A DNA stretch of 64,000 nucleotides, from the NCBI GenBank assembly GCA_030374765.1, contig JARGXX010000068.1, positions 1,302,001 to 1,366,000 of the forward strand, in the 5' to 3' direction. Made by a program: the position numbers and the translations under genes. The notes beneath the pieces are model-generated. The model worked only from the letters and a program-made list of their open reading frames with translations, was not told the DNA's origin and made no database searches. Below, piece after piece: positions 10,083-20,704 of the stretch. Source of the stretch: Agarophyton chilense (Eukaryota > Rhodophyta > Florideophyceae > Gracilariales > Gracilariaceae). Each line of letters begins with the position of its first letter. Within the stretch, counting starts at the first letter, position 1.

Positions 10083-11848
10083 ATGGATGCAGGAAACACA
10101 CCCAACCGACCAGACCATAGGACTCCTACGGCAGGACGAAGTGCGACTACCATGCTGGCGATGTCGCCTGACCCTCAGGTGGATACTGCTAGCGATCGCA
10201 TGAGCACGAGGAGCCAGCCGCAAGAAGTACTGACCCCCGTGGATAACCCTGAAAGGATTCGCCGAGAACCCACTATGGCACCGCGTTTACGAGAAAGCCT
10301 CACCAGGGCCATCTCTAGGCCAGGCACATCTCAAGGAGAAACCCGTCAGACAGAAGGAATTTGAGAAAACATGCCCGCAGGGCTTGCTGACCTTTTATGG
10401 CCCCGTCTCAGTGAGCTCTTCTCAGCCCATGTGGATTCCAGTATGGACGTGCGACTCGCTACGGCGATCGCTGACCATACGGAATACCTCATCACGCGAA
10501 TCGTCCCTAAGGTAGTGGAGTCTGAATTTTTTATAGACTCCCTCTTACAGGCCGTTCAAGGAGCAGTCACCTGCCAGGCAGGCAATTTGGTCCCTAGGAC
10601 CACCCTACCACAAATTAACCATCCGATCTCCATATGGCAACCCTCTACCGAACCCCCAGGAGTGCCGGTATTATCCGCCCCTCGCCGAAAATACCATCAG
10701 GAAAACCCCATGGTGGGACAATCTAGGAGCAGGAGAGAAGCTTCGCGTCTAGATGAGAGAAAGGGTGCCCATCAAGGAAATCCAAGGGCAGAACAAGCAA
10801 GGAGCAGAAGAGAAGCTCCGCGTCTAGAAGAGAGACCGCTTGCCCCACCCGACAGATTATACGAGGTACAGCGACTTCAGGGCTCCATCGGATCTAATAG
10901 AGAGATCGATCCTTTAGGACCCTATTCTGCTAGAAAGAAAAGAAGTAACCGCAGGAGAAAGAAGAACAGAATGAATAAAAGAAAAGACCATTCGGACACG
11001 AATGATTCCGAATCGGCCTCGACCGAAACAACCGAGTCGGAAGTGAATGAGGCTGCCGTTCGAGTCCTCAGACCACTGACAACAACCAACAAAATTTTCC
11101 TTAAAGTTTTAGACTACCGGAATTACTGGCTGGCCGACGGTCCGCAAAATGTTCCGGTTCGGTGGCTCGCAGAGTCGCCAAATGAGCCAAATGGATGCAA
11201 CTAACCATTACGGACAAGTTCTCGGGTTGCGATCCGATTGATCTCCTTAGGTTTCTTGGTTTTTTTCGTACGGCCTGGGATCAGAACGGTGTCCACGCGG
11301 GCGCCGCTCTGTACCTTTTCTAATTCTTCCTTATAGGACAGGCTCGTGACCGAGTGGTTTCGAAGATATCCGACGCAACTGCCCTCGTGGATGCTCAAGA
11401 CTGTGAGCTCCTCAGGTCATATCCCCAGGTTATTCATCATCTCTTGGAAACCTACGCCACGGGTGACGTTATAATGGATGCCAACCAGTAATTAATATCC
11501 TTTAGGCAGAGCTCCAACATGACCGAGTCGGCCTTCGCAGACGACCTATGGAGGAAGGCTTACCGATGTGGAAACGTATTCTTCGAAGGACGCCTTAAAC
11601 GTCACTTCATCACGGGATTGCTCCCTGCCATTGGGACACATGTGCGCAATTACCACACGGAAAACCCGCAATACTCCTTCCGAAGGCTTGCTACCTACGC
11701 TGAGAGATATGGAAAAACCTACACGACCTCCAGGCGCAACGCTGATATAACCAGAGGACACGCAACTCCATTACGTAAACTCAACCATCACCAAAGATTC
11801 GTGTGTCGAAACTTACATTGTGAAAGGCTCAATCCCAAACCTTGGTAA
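10083..11848 (+). pseudogene. Gag polyprotein, broken (element 3)
   Basis: The first ATG in frame is at 10083. A TGA at 10362-10364 interrupts an otherwise continuous frame to 11204. The N-terminal half has two near-copies of a basic motif (RSRREASRLDERKG, RSRREAPRLEERPL) and a Lys/Arg-rich then Ser/Glu-rich hinge (RKKRSNRRRKKNRMNKRK). KVLDYRNYWLADG matches KLLSYRYYRLDNL of element 4. The capsid-like core is decayed over 11,205-11,400 and resumes at about 11,425-11,848 with YATGDVIMDANQ and KAYRCGNVFFEG. The zinc knuckle is absent. Confidence 0.75.
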
Positions 11849-11925
11849 AAGTGATAACACAACGACACTGTATCGTAGAAATCCAGCCTTATGAAGCTAT
11901 TTACTAGCATCGAGGACTTCTCGCA

Positions 11926-13990
11926 GCGAATGGAACTGGCCAAGTTGAACCGGACAAACCCTTCCGAATACTCATTAGTAGCTTTACCGATAATGATTAT
12001 CCTTTACCAAAGAACCAGATCGTTGCAGCTGCTCTGCCGCACTCTATTGCAGTGGTTCCGACTTATGTTTCTATCGCAGAAGTGCTAAGGTTTGCTGATG
12101 TGTCAGACGAATCAAATGGCGCACATGAAAGTCCCGGAGAGCAGTCGCAAACAACAGAAGAATAGAAGGACCCAGACAAGCTGGTAGAAGAACTAGTTCT
12201 CCACAATATTCCCGAAGGATATAAGGAAATCATGAAACAAATGTTGAAAAAGTATACCTCTATGTGGAGTGGAAAAATAGGAGAGATCTCCGCCACCGAA
12301 CATCATATTGATGTTATTCCTGGATCTCGTCTCATTTCTCAGCCACCTTACAAAGCAGGAACACGAACTCGTCAGATCGAGGAGGATAATATTGCCAAGA
12401 TGCTCGAAGCAGAAGTAATAGAAGCAGCACAATCTGCTTGGGCTTCACCTGTGGTGCTAGTCCCCAAACCAGATTATTCTTTACGATTCTGTATGGACTA
12501 CCGGAAACTCAACGCAATTACGATACGAGATAAATATCCACTTCCTCGCATGGACGAGTGTATAGACAGTTTAGGCGATGCGAAGTCGTTCACCACGCTT
12601 GACGCCAACGCTGGCTATTGGCAGGTTCCTGTAGCCGATTAAAATCAGGATAAGACTTCATTTGTGTCACACGCTGGACTATACCGTTTCAAGCGGATGC
12701 CCTTTGTACTCACAAATGCTCCAGCAACTTTCCATCGCGCCCTGGACATATCTTTCTCGAAGTGTAAAGGAAAAACATTTTTAGTCTATTTCGCCGACGT
12801 CATTATCTTCTCTCAAGATATTAAAAGTCATATGCGACATGTAGAGGATAACCTCCAAGCGTTGCAGACCACAGGAATAAATTTGAAGTTCAAGAAATGC
12901 GAGTGGTTCGCTAATACTGTGAAGTATTTGGGCCACATAATTAGACCTGGTCAGCTTGCAATTGATGAAGCTCAGACAGCGGCAGTCCGCGAATTGCAAC
13001 CACAGTCCACACAGACTCGATTGCAATCCTTCCTTGGATTATGTAACCTCTACAGACGAATCATACCGTGCTACTCGCACATTGCAGCTCCATTGAACGC
13101 ATTGTTGCGTAAAGGACAGCCTGTTAAGCTCGTGGAATTCGGACCGGCCGAACACGAATCCTTCAAGACTTTGAAGACAAAACTCGTCACAGCACCAATC
13201 TTGGCATTGCCAAAACCCAACCTACCCTTTTCTTTGGATACCGATTCCAGTGAGAATCAGATAGGGTGTGCCCTTTTGCAGACCCATTTGGACGGTCAGA
13301 AAAAACCAATCGGTTACTGGTCACGAACGCTGAACGTTGCAGAGAAGAATTACTACGTATCCGAAAAGGAATGCTTTGCGGTAGTATGGGCGCTGACTAC
13401 TTCACGACCCTATCTCCACGGAGAAGCGTTGACCATCCATACGGATCACTCATCCCTACGATGGTTATTATCAATAACAGACGCCTCCAGGAGATTAACA
13501 CGCTGGTGCTTACGCCTATCTGAATTCGATTTCGAAATTGTATATAAGAAGGGACTGGCTAACATACAAGCCGACGCTTTACAGCGAGTGGAAAATTTAG
13601 GGGAAAACCAAATAGAAATCGATGTTGATTTACCGTGTTTCTCAATGGAGATGAACAACGATGAAACGCAACTTGAAGATCAAGAAGATGAAGGGGAGTA
13701 CTCCCACTTGGACCCTCTCCTGGCAACCCATGGAACTGAACCTTCTGATCAACTCGAGCGTGTATCGATCACTGAGCTCTGCAATGAGCAACTTACAGAT
13801 AAGTTCTGTACAGCGATACGCTCTCGTCTTAACGGGGGGGAGGATTTGCCCTTTTCGCTCGATTCACGGGGTATATTGTTCAGACATGTCGAGAAGCATG
13901 ATCAGATCTTGGTTCCGCACGCTTCGAAGAGTCGTGTACTCTACTTTGGCCCATTATGTGAAGCTATCTGGACACCCAGGGGGAACAAAA
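11926..13990 (+). pseudogene. Protease-RT linker, RT and RNase H (element 3)
   Basis: 11,926 onward: NGTGQVEPDKPFRI and VVPTYVSIAEVL match the linker of element 4, so the deletion removed only the knuckle and protease. RT follows: SAWASPVVLVPKPD, FCMDYRKLN, TTLDANAGYWQVP, a TAA at 12640-12642, then MPFVLTNAPATFH and LVYFADVIIFS. YFAD replaces YLDD, losing one catalytic Asp. RNase H: LDTDSSENQIGCAL, EKECFAVVWAL, HTDHSSLRWLL, IQADALQR. A frameshift near 13,942 moves to the integrase frame. Confidence 0.85.
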
Positions 13991-15459
13991 TTGTTTATGA
14001 GCCTAAGTAGGGACTTCAATTGGCCAAGGTTGGAAATGGACTGCCATGCTGCGGTAAAGCCATGCCGAACGTGTGCAATGAATCAAGTGAAAATCTATAA
14101 GAAGAGGAAAAAGATGACTCTATTCCCGACAAAGGCGCCTTTACAATTCTTCAGCATCTACATACTTAGAGAGCTAATTCTTTCCAATCAAGGATATCGC
14201 TACTTATTTTTAATTACGGATAGATTCTCAAAACTTGTACGGACTGTACCGCTGAAGACGATAGCCGCCTTGGTAGTAGCTCAGGCTTTCATCAAGCACT
14301 GGGTGTATGTGTACGGACCGCCGGAAGTTCTGCTATATGAAAATGGAAAACAGTTTGTCGCTAAGTTCTTTCAGAACGTATGCCGAATAATGGGCATCAA
14401 GAACGTGTTTACCTCGACCTACCATCCGCAGTGTAATAGTAAGGTGGAACGCTACAACCGTACGTTATTAGCTGCTCTTCTGCATTACATCACGGATCAC
14501 CCGAAGGAGTGGGACATGTACACAGACACACTCTGTTATACATACAAAAAGCAAGTTCATACGTCTACAAAGGCAGCTACTTTCGATCTCATGATGTCAC
14601 GTAGCCCACCGTCACTACTTATTAGGTTGAACGAAGTCGAAGAACACAAGCCAACACTGGCGAAGAACCATCTGAAGTGAAGAAACGAATTGATGTTAAG
14701 GAAAGAGAAAGCGGCTCGAGAATTGGCAAAAACGCAAGCGCATTACAAATGTAATTCGGACGCCCGACGTCGAAGACCGTTGTCAGATCCCAGGGTAGGA
14801 GGATACGCGTTTGTACGCGTGGAACTGCTTGAAAAGCAGGAAGGACCACGTCACAATTGCTACCGGTAGCATCCGGACCTTTCAAGGTAATGGAGCTCAC
14901 CGATGACACGGCAGTCCTGAAGACAGGAGAGGACGTTGAAAGATTTTTGCGCGATAGCGTTGAAATCGCACCAGACAACTCGGAAGCACAGGAAACTAGG
15001 AAAGGAAGGGCTGTTTATCAACAGGAACGGGAGCTATCCGTCGAATCAGACAATCCGCCTCCCGTGGCACGCGGCACTGACACGGCTCGGGATCTCCCGC
15101 TGCGTGGCAGTACAGTGGCATTCCACGGCAATTATCTGATAAATCTGAATAAGCCCCGTGGCAAGAGCCAGCACTCTACGACGACCACAGTACCTGATGA
15201 CAGGGAAGATATTTTCAAATTCGATCCAATTAGATCCGGTCCAGAAGCGGCTGCACACTCGCCATCACCCGTTCAAGTTGAACCGTCCAGTGGGACGCCA
15301 CTCGCTGAGCGATCGCGCATGTCAGCCGACCAAAAGGAAGAAGGCGAAGATGAAGCTAAAACTCCATTAGTTGTGGGTGCACCCCCAGCCGGACCCTCGG
15401 TGAAGAAGCCCAGTTTGGCTCAGGACCCTCAGAAGGACAGACTGAACAAAGAAACGTGA
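13942..15459 (+). pseudogene. Integrase with GPY/F module (element 3)
   Basis: Zinc finger: LAHYVKLSGHPGG and CRTCAMNQ (HHCC type). Core: FSIYILREL and VLLYENGKQF have Tyr at both conserved Asp positions; VERYNRT keeps the Glu. Two independent Asp-to-Tyr changes make it inactive. The frame stops at 14680, resumes through KAARELAKTQAHYKCNSDARRRRPLSDP, shifts again near 14,850, and then reads GPFKVMELTDDTAVLK, the GPY/F module. A long Ser/Pro/Glu-rich linker follows to 15459. Confidence 0.85.
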
Positions 15460-15490
15460 AGAAAAACGGATAACCGTATACCAGACTACT

Positions 15491-15903
15491 GTGCAGTCAG
15501 AAGCCGAGAACGACGATAGGGTGGCACGAGAAGGCCTTCAGCTGTCCGAACAGAATACGCAGGTTCAACCTGAAGACATAAAGAGTTCTCAAGCGCTCTC
15601 TCGGGAGATTCAAGGAAACGAAAACGCTGTCACATCCCGTCAGGATTCAATGCGTTCTTTTTTCAGATGGTTAAAGCCGGTGAACCGAAATCTCGCGCCA
15701 GCCGCCTAAACGTTTGGAAATGCCCAGCAATACGTCAAGCTCCACATTATCGATCACGGCGAAGACGAAGACACCCACAACATACTGTATTCTATCCGTT
15801 GGTACGGTTTTCCTCCGGAAGTGGGTACTTGAGAGCCTTTAACTCATATCCCGCGCTCGCATATTGTGCGTTATCGTCTCCGCATTCGATTACCACTTCC
15901 TGC
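15491..15903 (+). pseudogene. Chromodomain (element 3)
   Basis: Frame 15491-15709 is a Gln/Ser-rich linker closed by TAA. Past that stop the same frame reads QQYVKLHIIDHGEDEDTHN then YSIRWYGFPPEVGT, a TGA at 15830-15832 where the chromodomain Trp is expected, and EPLTHIPRSHIVRYR, matching EPIEHLPRSKVLSYH of element 4. Domain order and length fit a chromovirus. Confidence 0.7.
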
Positions 15904-16332
15904 GGAGATCGACGCTGCGATGATGTATTTTCTAGACGCGATTCCGCAGCGCGACTGCTAATTATCTTTCCCCTCAGAAGAAGGTTAAAGACGAGAAGGC
16001 TCGAGAGGAAGACAAGAAGACCCAAGAAGAAAACGAGAAGAACCAAGAAGAAGACGAAAAGGCTCCCTAGATGACGTTACCTATCATCCGAAGAGAATAG
16101 CAGCACGCGAAAGCATAAAAAAATTTAAGCCACAATAACGTCGGGGAAGATTTACGGAGCAGTAATGAGAGATCGCTGCGCTTTTATACAGCGCATAGTA
16201 CTGTAGTAGAACTCACTACCTTACAAGATCCCTACCAGTAGTGGGTGCAAATCATCAAAATAGAAAATTAGGCGTCTACCTGTTCGTCTCTCATTGAAAG
16301 GTGTATAATTACTGATTTGCTGATTTGTCTAA

Positions 16333-17575
16333 ATGAGCGATTTACGCACCGGTACAGTCTTCATCAACCCCAACCCCCGCCGTTGGCCGCCCGACATGGA
16401 TTGCACATGGTTTCAAGAGCAGGCCGATGATGGTCTTACTGATCTCATCATGGCCTTGCTAGAGTCTTTCAGCGAAAAACATACACCCCGCCGATGAGGA
16501 TCAAGGCCTGAAAAGGCCCCAAACATTGAACGAAGTCGTGAAGCCGCTGCAAAACGCCTATTCAATGACTACTTTGCACCAACTCCTGTCTACACTCCCG
16601 GGCATTTTCAGCATCGCTTTAGACTCTCGGTTTCAGTGTTTCGTCGTGTAGCAAAAGCAGTCGAGCAGAATGATTCGTACTTCGAATAGCGTAGTCATTG
16701 CACTGGAAGGCGGGGTTTTACAAGATTGCAGAAAGTAACAGCTGCTCTTCGCTTTCTGGCAAATGGACTCACTGCAGATTGTGTTGATGAATACCTGAAA
16801 ATTGGAGATTCTACAGCTCTCTACTGACTCAAACGCTTTACAAAGGCCGTAGTTTATAGCTTTGGCAAAGAGTATCTGCGACTTACAACGGTTGAAGACC
16901 TCAAAGTTCTGCTGAAGAAATCTGAGAAGCTTGGATTTCCTAGAATGCTTGGTAGAATAGATTTCACGAAGTGGGGGTGGAAATACTGTCCAACTACTTG
17001 GAACGGGAAATACGAAGGCAAGAAAGGAGTGCCGACCATCACATTAGAAGCTATCGCAGATCACAGACTCTGGATCTGGCATGCATATTTCGGCATGCAG
17101 GGTTCAGCAAATGACATCAACGCGTTTGAAGCCTCTCCGCTTTGCAATGAAATTGCAGATGGTACGTATCGCCCTTCTTTAGAGTACACTATCGCTGGAG
17201 AGAAGAGAAACATTCCGTATTGGCTTTTTGACGGTATTTATCCAAAGTTTCCTTTCTTTGTACACTCTATCTCACACTCAACCACGCAGAAAAAGAAAGT
17301 TTTGGCCGCCTGTCAGGAAGGAAGACGCAAAGATGCTGAAAGAGCGAACGGTGTTTTGAAGGCAAAGTGGCACATTCTAGAGCGCCCGTGCCGACTGTGG
17401 CACAAAGAAGACATGGAAGACATCATGGAGTGCTGCATCATATTCCAAAATATGATGGTTGAGTATCGCGACGCCTTAAAAGACGATGAGAAGGAAGAGC
17501 AACATAGTCTTGCTCAAATCGGGGCAAATGTGGATGCAAAGTGGACGTTGTGTTGTACAAACTGAGAACCTGCTT
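16333..17575 (+). pseudogene. PIF/Harbinger DDE transposase
   Basis: One frame from ATG 16333 to the TGA at 17563-17565, broken by TGA, TAG and TGA in its first third. The catalytic half is open: GRIDFTKWGWKYCPTTWNG (first D), WIWHAYFGMQGSANDIN, YWLFDGIYPKFPFFV (second D), DAERANGVLKAKWHIL (E), RLWHKEDMEDIMECCIIFQNMM. This is the plant/algal Harbinger-type nuclease arrangement (DDE_Tnp_4 / plant transposon protein). The enzyme cuts and pastes the element and normally needs a Myb-like partner; one of that type lies at 43.5-44.4 kb. I could not identify terminal inverted repeats. Confidence 0.85.
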
Positions 17576-18430
17576 TTCCAGGCTCATTGGCCTCTCTTTG
17601 TGCTCTACGAAAGTTTGAGCACAACAAGAAGGAGTACTTCAATACCTGTCGCCTTGTCATGGAGTATCTCTGGATGTTCCACGGTTGTTCTGTATTGTGA
17701 GGTGGATTTTCTCTCAAGGATAGGAGGTTTGCCCTCGCCGCGCGAGAAGCTCGCGGCGGCGAGGACGTGATAAAGCCTCTGAAACACACTCTAGTCGACG
17801 GGGTGGAGAAGAAGATCTTCTCAAACAATTTCTTCTGCGCCATCCGGGATATGAGGTCTTTGGAGGGGTTGAGCCTGCATTGAGACAAAAATGGAATCAA
17901 AAGATGTTCGATTCTTCCACAACGTTCTACCTAGCTTGTGTTACCATTAAGAGTCGACAATTAGGGATTCATCAATATCTGATCAAAGCTCTCTCTGGAA
18001 AAGGCATAGATGTTGATGACGTTCTGGCTTAACACTTTCATGATATGATTTAGTCGTTGGGCCATCACGCTGCTCTATTTCATTCCTTTTACACGATGTG
18101 TAGAATTGAAGAACTGGTATCTCCCTGTGCTCTCGTGGGGAAAAGGGACTGTAGCGGTGGATCAGCCTTGACGAAGAATTTTGCTCGGAACGACTAATGC
18201 AAAGAAGTCACACAGCCGTCGAGAAAGCATCTTCATCATGGCTATAAAGGCACGGGAATCAGAGGCGTCTCCGGTTTATTTATCCTTCATCTCACTCACA
18301 GTGCGCAATTAAACGATCGAACCTCGCACATTCATGTTCTTTAATCATTTTTCTTATGTCGCGCCGATTATGCTTGTGTACGAGTGTCAAGATTGGTTTC
18401 TGACTCACGTCATTGATTTCTTCTTTCTTT
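17576..18430. other. Decayed sequence after Harbinger transposase
   Basis: No clear gene. A readable plus-strand stretch around 17,838-18,011 (PGYEVFGGVEP.., TTFYLACVTIKSRQLGIHQY) looks protein-like but ends in TAA and matches nothing I recognise. 17,734-17,766 contains an imperfect hairpin (cctcgccgcgcgag / ctcgcggcggcgagg). Confidence 0.4.
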
Positions 18431-18437
18431 TGAACTT

Positions 18438-19372
18438 TTGCTGTATACTGGATCAGAATTTCAATCTCTTAGAACATCCGAATGTGAGATAACTAATACT
18501 TTCTGGCAGTGTTCTCAATCGCCGCCGCCCGGAAGCTGTCTGAGGTACCAAGGCGAAGGTTTGTGCTTGCTCGGGGTGTGCCAAGCCTCGTACAATTTCG
18601 ACTGTCTTGGATATGAAAAGTGCAAACGGTCTAGCTGTGTGGAGTATACGGCGATGGAGAACACGATTCCAAGTGAGCTCGTGCCGTTCGGGTGCCATTT
18701 ATCTCCGGGAGAGGGTTCATGCCATACTTTTGATTCTATTTTGAAAACTGTGGAGGAATCTATGAAAGGCAAAACTGAGGCCCGACATTCAAGCGATGAG
18801 GCGACTGATGAACTGATGAGATTGGGGCTGCGCAGTCGTTGGTGTCAGAAATACAAGCTGAAGCTGCACGCATCAATGATGAGCTGAACACAATCAACTC
18901 GATTCAAGGCGAAATGACTCCTGAAGAAGAGAAGAAGATCTACGGCAACGCGATGATTGTCCAAGGTTCTGTAACAGAAAACACGCGCATGGCTTTAGAC
19001 TTTACAATAGAGGCAGGCAAAGCATTTAAGTTGAATTTGAACGCTGCTGAAATGATCGGGGTTGCGGCGGCTGCCTAGAAAGACATGCAGAAGACGAAGA
19101 ACGAGCTGAAAGTAGAAGAGTCAAAAGTAAAATTTCTAAACCAAAACTGTTCTGCTTGTAAAACGCTTGAGGCTGAGCTCGCAACACTAGAGCAGCTGCG
19201 CAAGGAAGTGGCTGTGAGCGCTGGGAAGGCAGAAAAGAGCAGTCCAGACCACAAAGATAAAACTGTGGACATTGTGAGAAAGATCCGAGAGATGCGAGGG
19301 AATAGTGGAATTGCTCTTGGGAAGACGAGAAATGGGATCAACAAATTGAAGAATCGCCCTCGCCAATCCTAG
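18438..19372 (+). pseudogene. Cys-rich then coiled-coil protein, broken
   Basis: 18438-18800 has no ATG but encodes a Cys-dense segment with about ten cysteines (GSCLRYQGEGLCLLGVC, LGYEKCKRSSCVEY, FGCHLSPGEGSC), as in extracellular disulphide domains. The frame change near 18,815 leads into a Glu/Ala-rich helical segment (VSEIQAEAARINDEL). It continues past a TAG at 19076-19078 into a Lys/Glu-rich coiled coil with CSACK, ending at 19372. An upstream AG (atactggatcag) could be a splice acceptor. No family recognised; probably a host gene fragment rather than transposon sequence. Confidence 0.4.
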
Positions 19373-19561
19373 AACACGTGCTGTGATAAGTGTGGAACAG
19401 CAACTTACAGTCGACAACATAAAGTTCATTTAAGATATGATGGTAAATGTTCTTTGATTATCTTCACCAGACTTTCTGGCAGTAAAGTAGAATAAAAATC
19501 ATCATGACCCTGAAAATAGTCGAAATCCATGCTTGGCATTCAATAGTATTTATGTCTTAAG

Positions 19562-20477
19562 TGTAGAGCAACGCCCAGTTAGGGGATACTTGAAGATGCA
19601 ACTCATAGAATGAGGATTGAACCCTCCGAGGGTTATGACTATGATCCCCTCTAAGGTGTGCTGAGGTGGCACTGTTTTCTGGTTAGAGTTCGCCTATGAA
19701 GTGACAATTCGGATGGCCCATGGTTGGATTGGCCCCGTGATACACGTGGCTTAATTTTGGCACTGATTTTCGGATTTTTGTTAGAACGTTGGACTTTTGG
19801 GCCCTGACAGTGGGATCTCCACGTGTATGGCCCTGAGCAGGTGTGCACTACTGTAGAGTTAGTTAGTTGGCCCTACTTAGGGAGACGAGATCTGACAGTC
19901 CGAAGCTCAAAGTAAATGGTAACCAAGGTTGGTCTTCGATACCTTTAGAGGTTCTTGGTCGCCATCGCTTCGGCCTTACAACCCAGAACGGGCTCTGGTT
20001 AGCAACGCCTGCGTAGGGACACGACTCCACTTGGAGAGTGCCCACGTTTGGGTTCCGTGCAACCACCCCCTTGGGACCGCTCAGACGACCTGCGTGCACG
20101 ATACCTCGTGGGGGGTTCTGCTTACTTGTTGCGTGCTTTTTGTGTTTCCTTTCGAGGACAGGTTTTCGCCCCTGTATTGGGTTTCTTTTGTTGTTTCGCC
20201 CCTTTTTTGGTTCTCGGGTCCGGTGCCTGTTAGTGCCCGACCCTCGCCCCGTTTTTCCTCTTCGCCGGATTTTCCCCCATTCTTTGGGATACCCATACCC
20301 ATTCCCGACCCAACGGTTTCTACCCCTCACCTCCGTCGGTACTGCCGGAATCCCCCGTGGAAGTTACACCCCACACTACGGGTGGAACAGAGGGCTCTGT
20401 CTCTGAGTCTGCCTCCCCCAGGGAGCAAGGCTTCGAACACCTTGAGAGCACCTCCCGTCCCCGGGTTTTGCTCCACA
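19562..20477 (+). repeat. 5' LTR (element 4)
   Basis: 916 bp, TG..CA ends, near-identical to 30399-31313. The final third is T/C-rich. Open frames seen in it on both strands recur in the 3' LTR and are not genes. Confidence 0.95.
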
Positions 20478-20479
20478 AT

Positions 20480-20497
20480 TGGTCTCCCGACTTAGAA
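20480..20497 (+). promoter_or_regulatory. tRNA primer binding site (element 4)
   Basis: TGGTCTCCCGACTTAGAA, two bases after the LTR end. Its complement ends ..CGGGAGACCA, i.e. discriminator A73 and G72. G72 implies a C1-G72 pair, the hallmark of eukaryotic cytosolic tRNA-Tyr. Complement positions 58 (A) and 61 (C) also fit the invariant T-arm bases. The same site, with small changes, occurs in elements 2 and 3. Confidence 0.75.
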
Positions 20498-20704
20498 TCC
20501 GTTCTCGAACTTTTGGGTTGGTCATCCACGTGTTGAAATATCTCTTGGAAGAGGAAGCACCGTCGTGAAGATTTGTTGTAGTGGTCCCCTTTGGAAAGGG
20601 TGGAATTGGTTTTTATTTTTGTTTTGTGTTACGTCATCCGTTCTGCGGGAATCTCGTGATCGAATTTCATCGTTACCCCGAACCGTCGGTGTCGTGTCTG
20701 CAGC

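Larger units (their letters stand above)
9611..16080 (+). mobile_element. Ty3/gypsy chromovirus, decayed (element 3)
   Basis: Plus-strand gag, protease-RT linker, RT, RNase H, integrase, GPY/F and chromodomain. The zinc knuckle and protease core are deleted between about 11,850 and 11,920, and the 3' LTR is missing. Pol carries stops and at least three frameshifts, the RT active site reads YFAD and two integrase catalytic Asp have become Tyr. The 3' end is a purine-rich stretch (15,966-16,070) just before a Harbinger-like element. Confidence 0.88.

Noticed and set aside
19929-20495. Plus- and minus-strand ORFs of 100-188 codons, repeated at 30766-31322
   Set aside because: They lie wholly inside the two LTR copies and recur because the LTRs are duplicates; no domain, and low-complexity Pro/Phe-rich composition.
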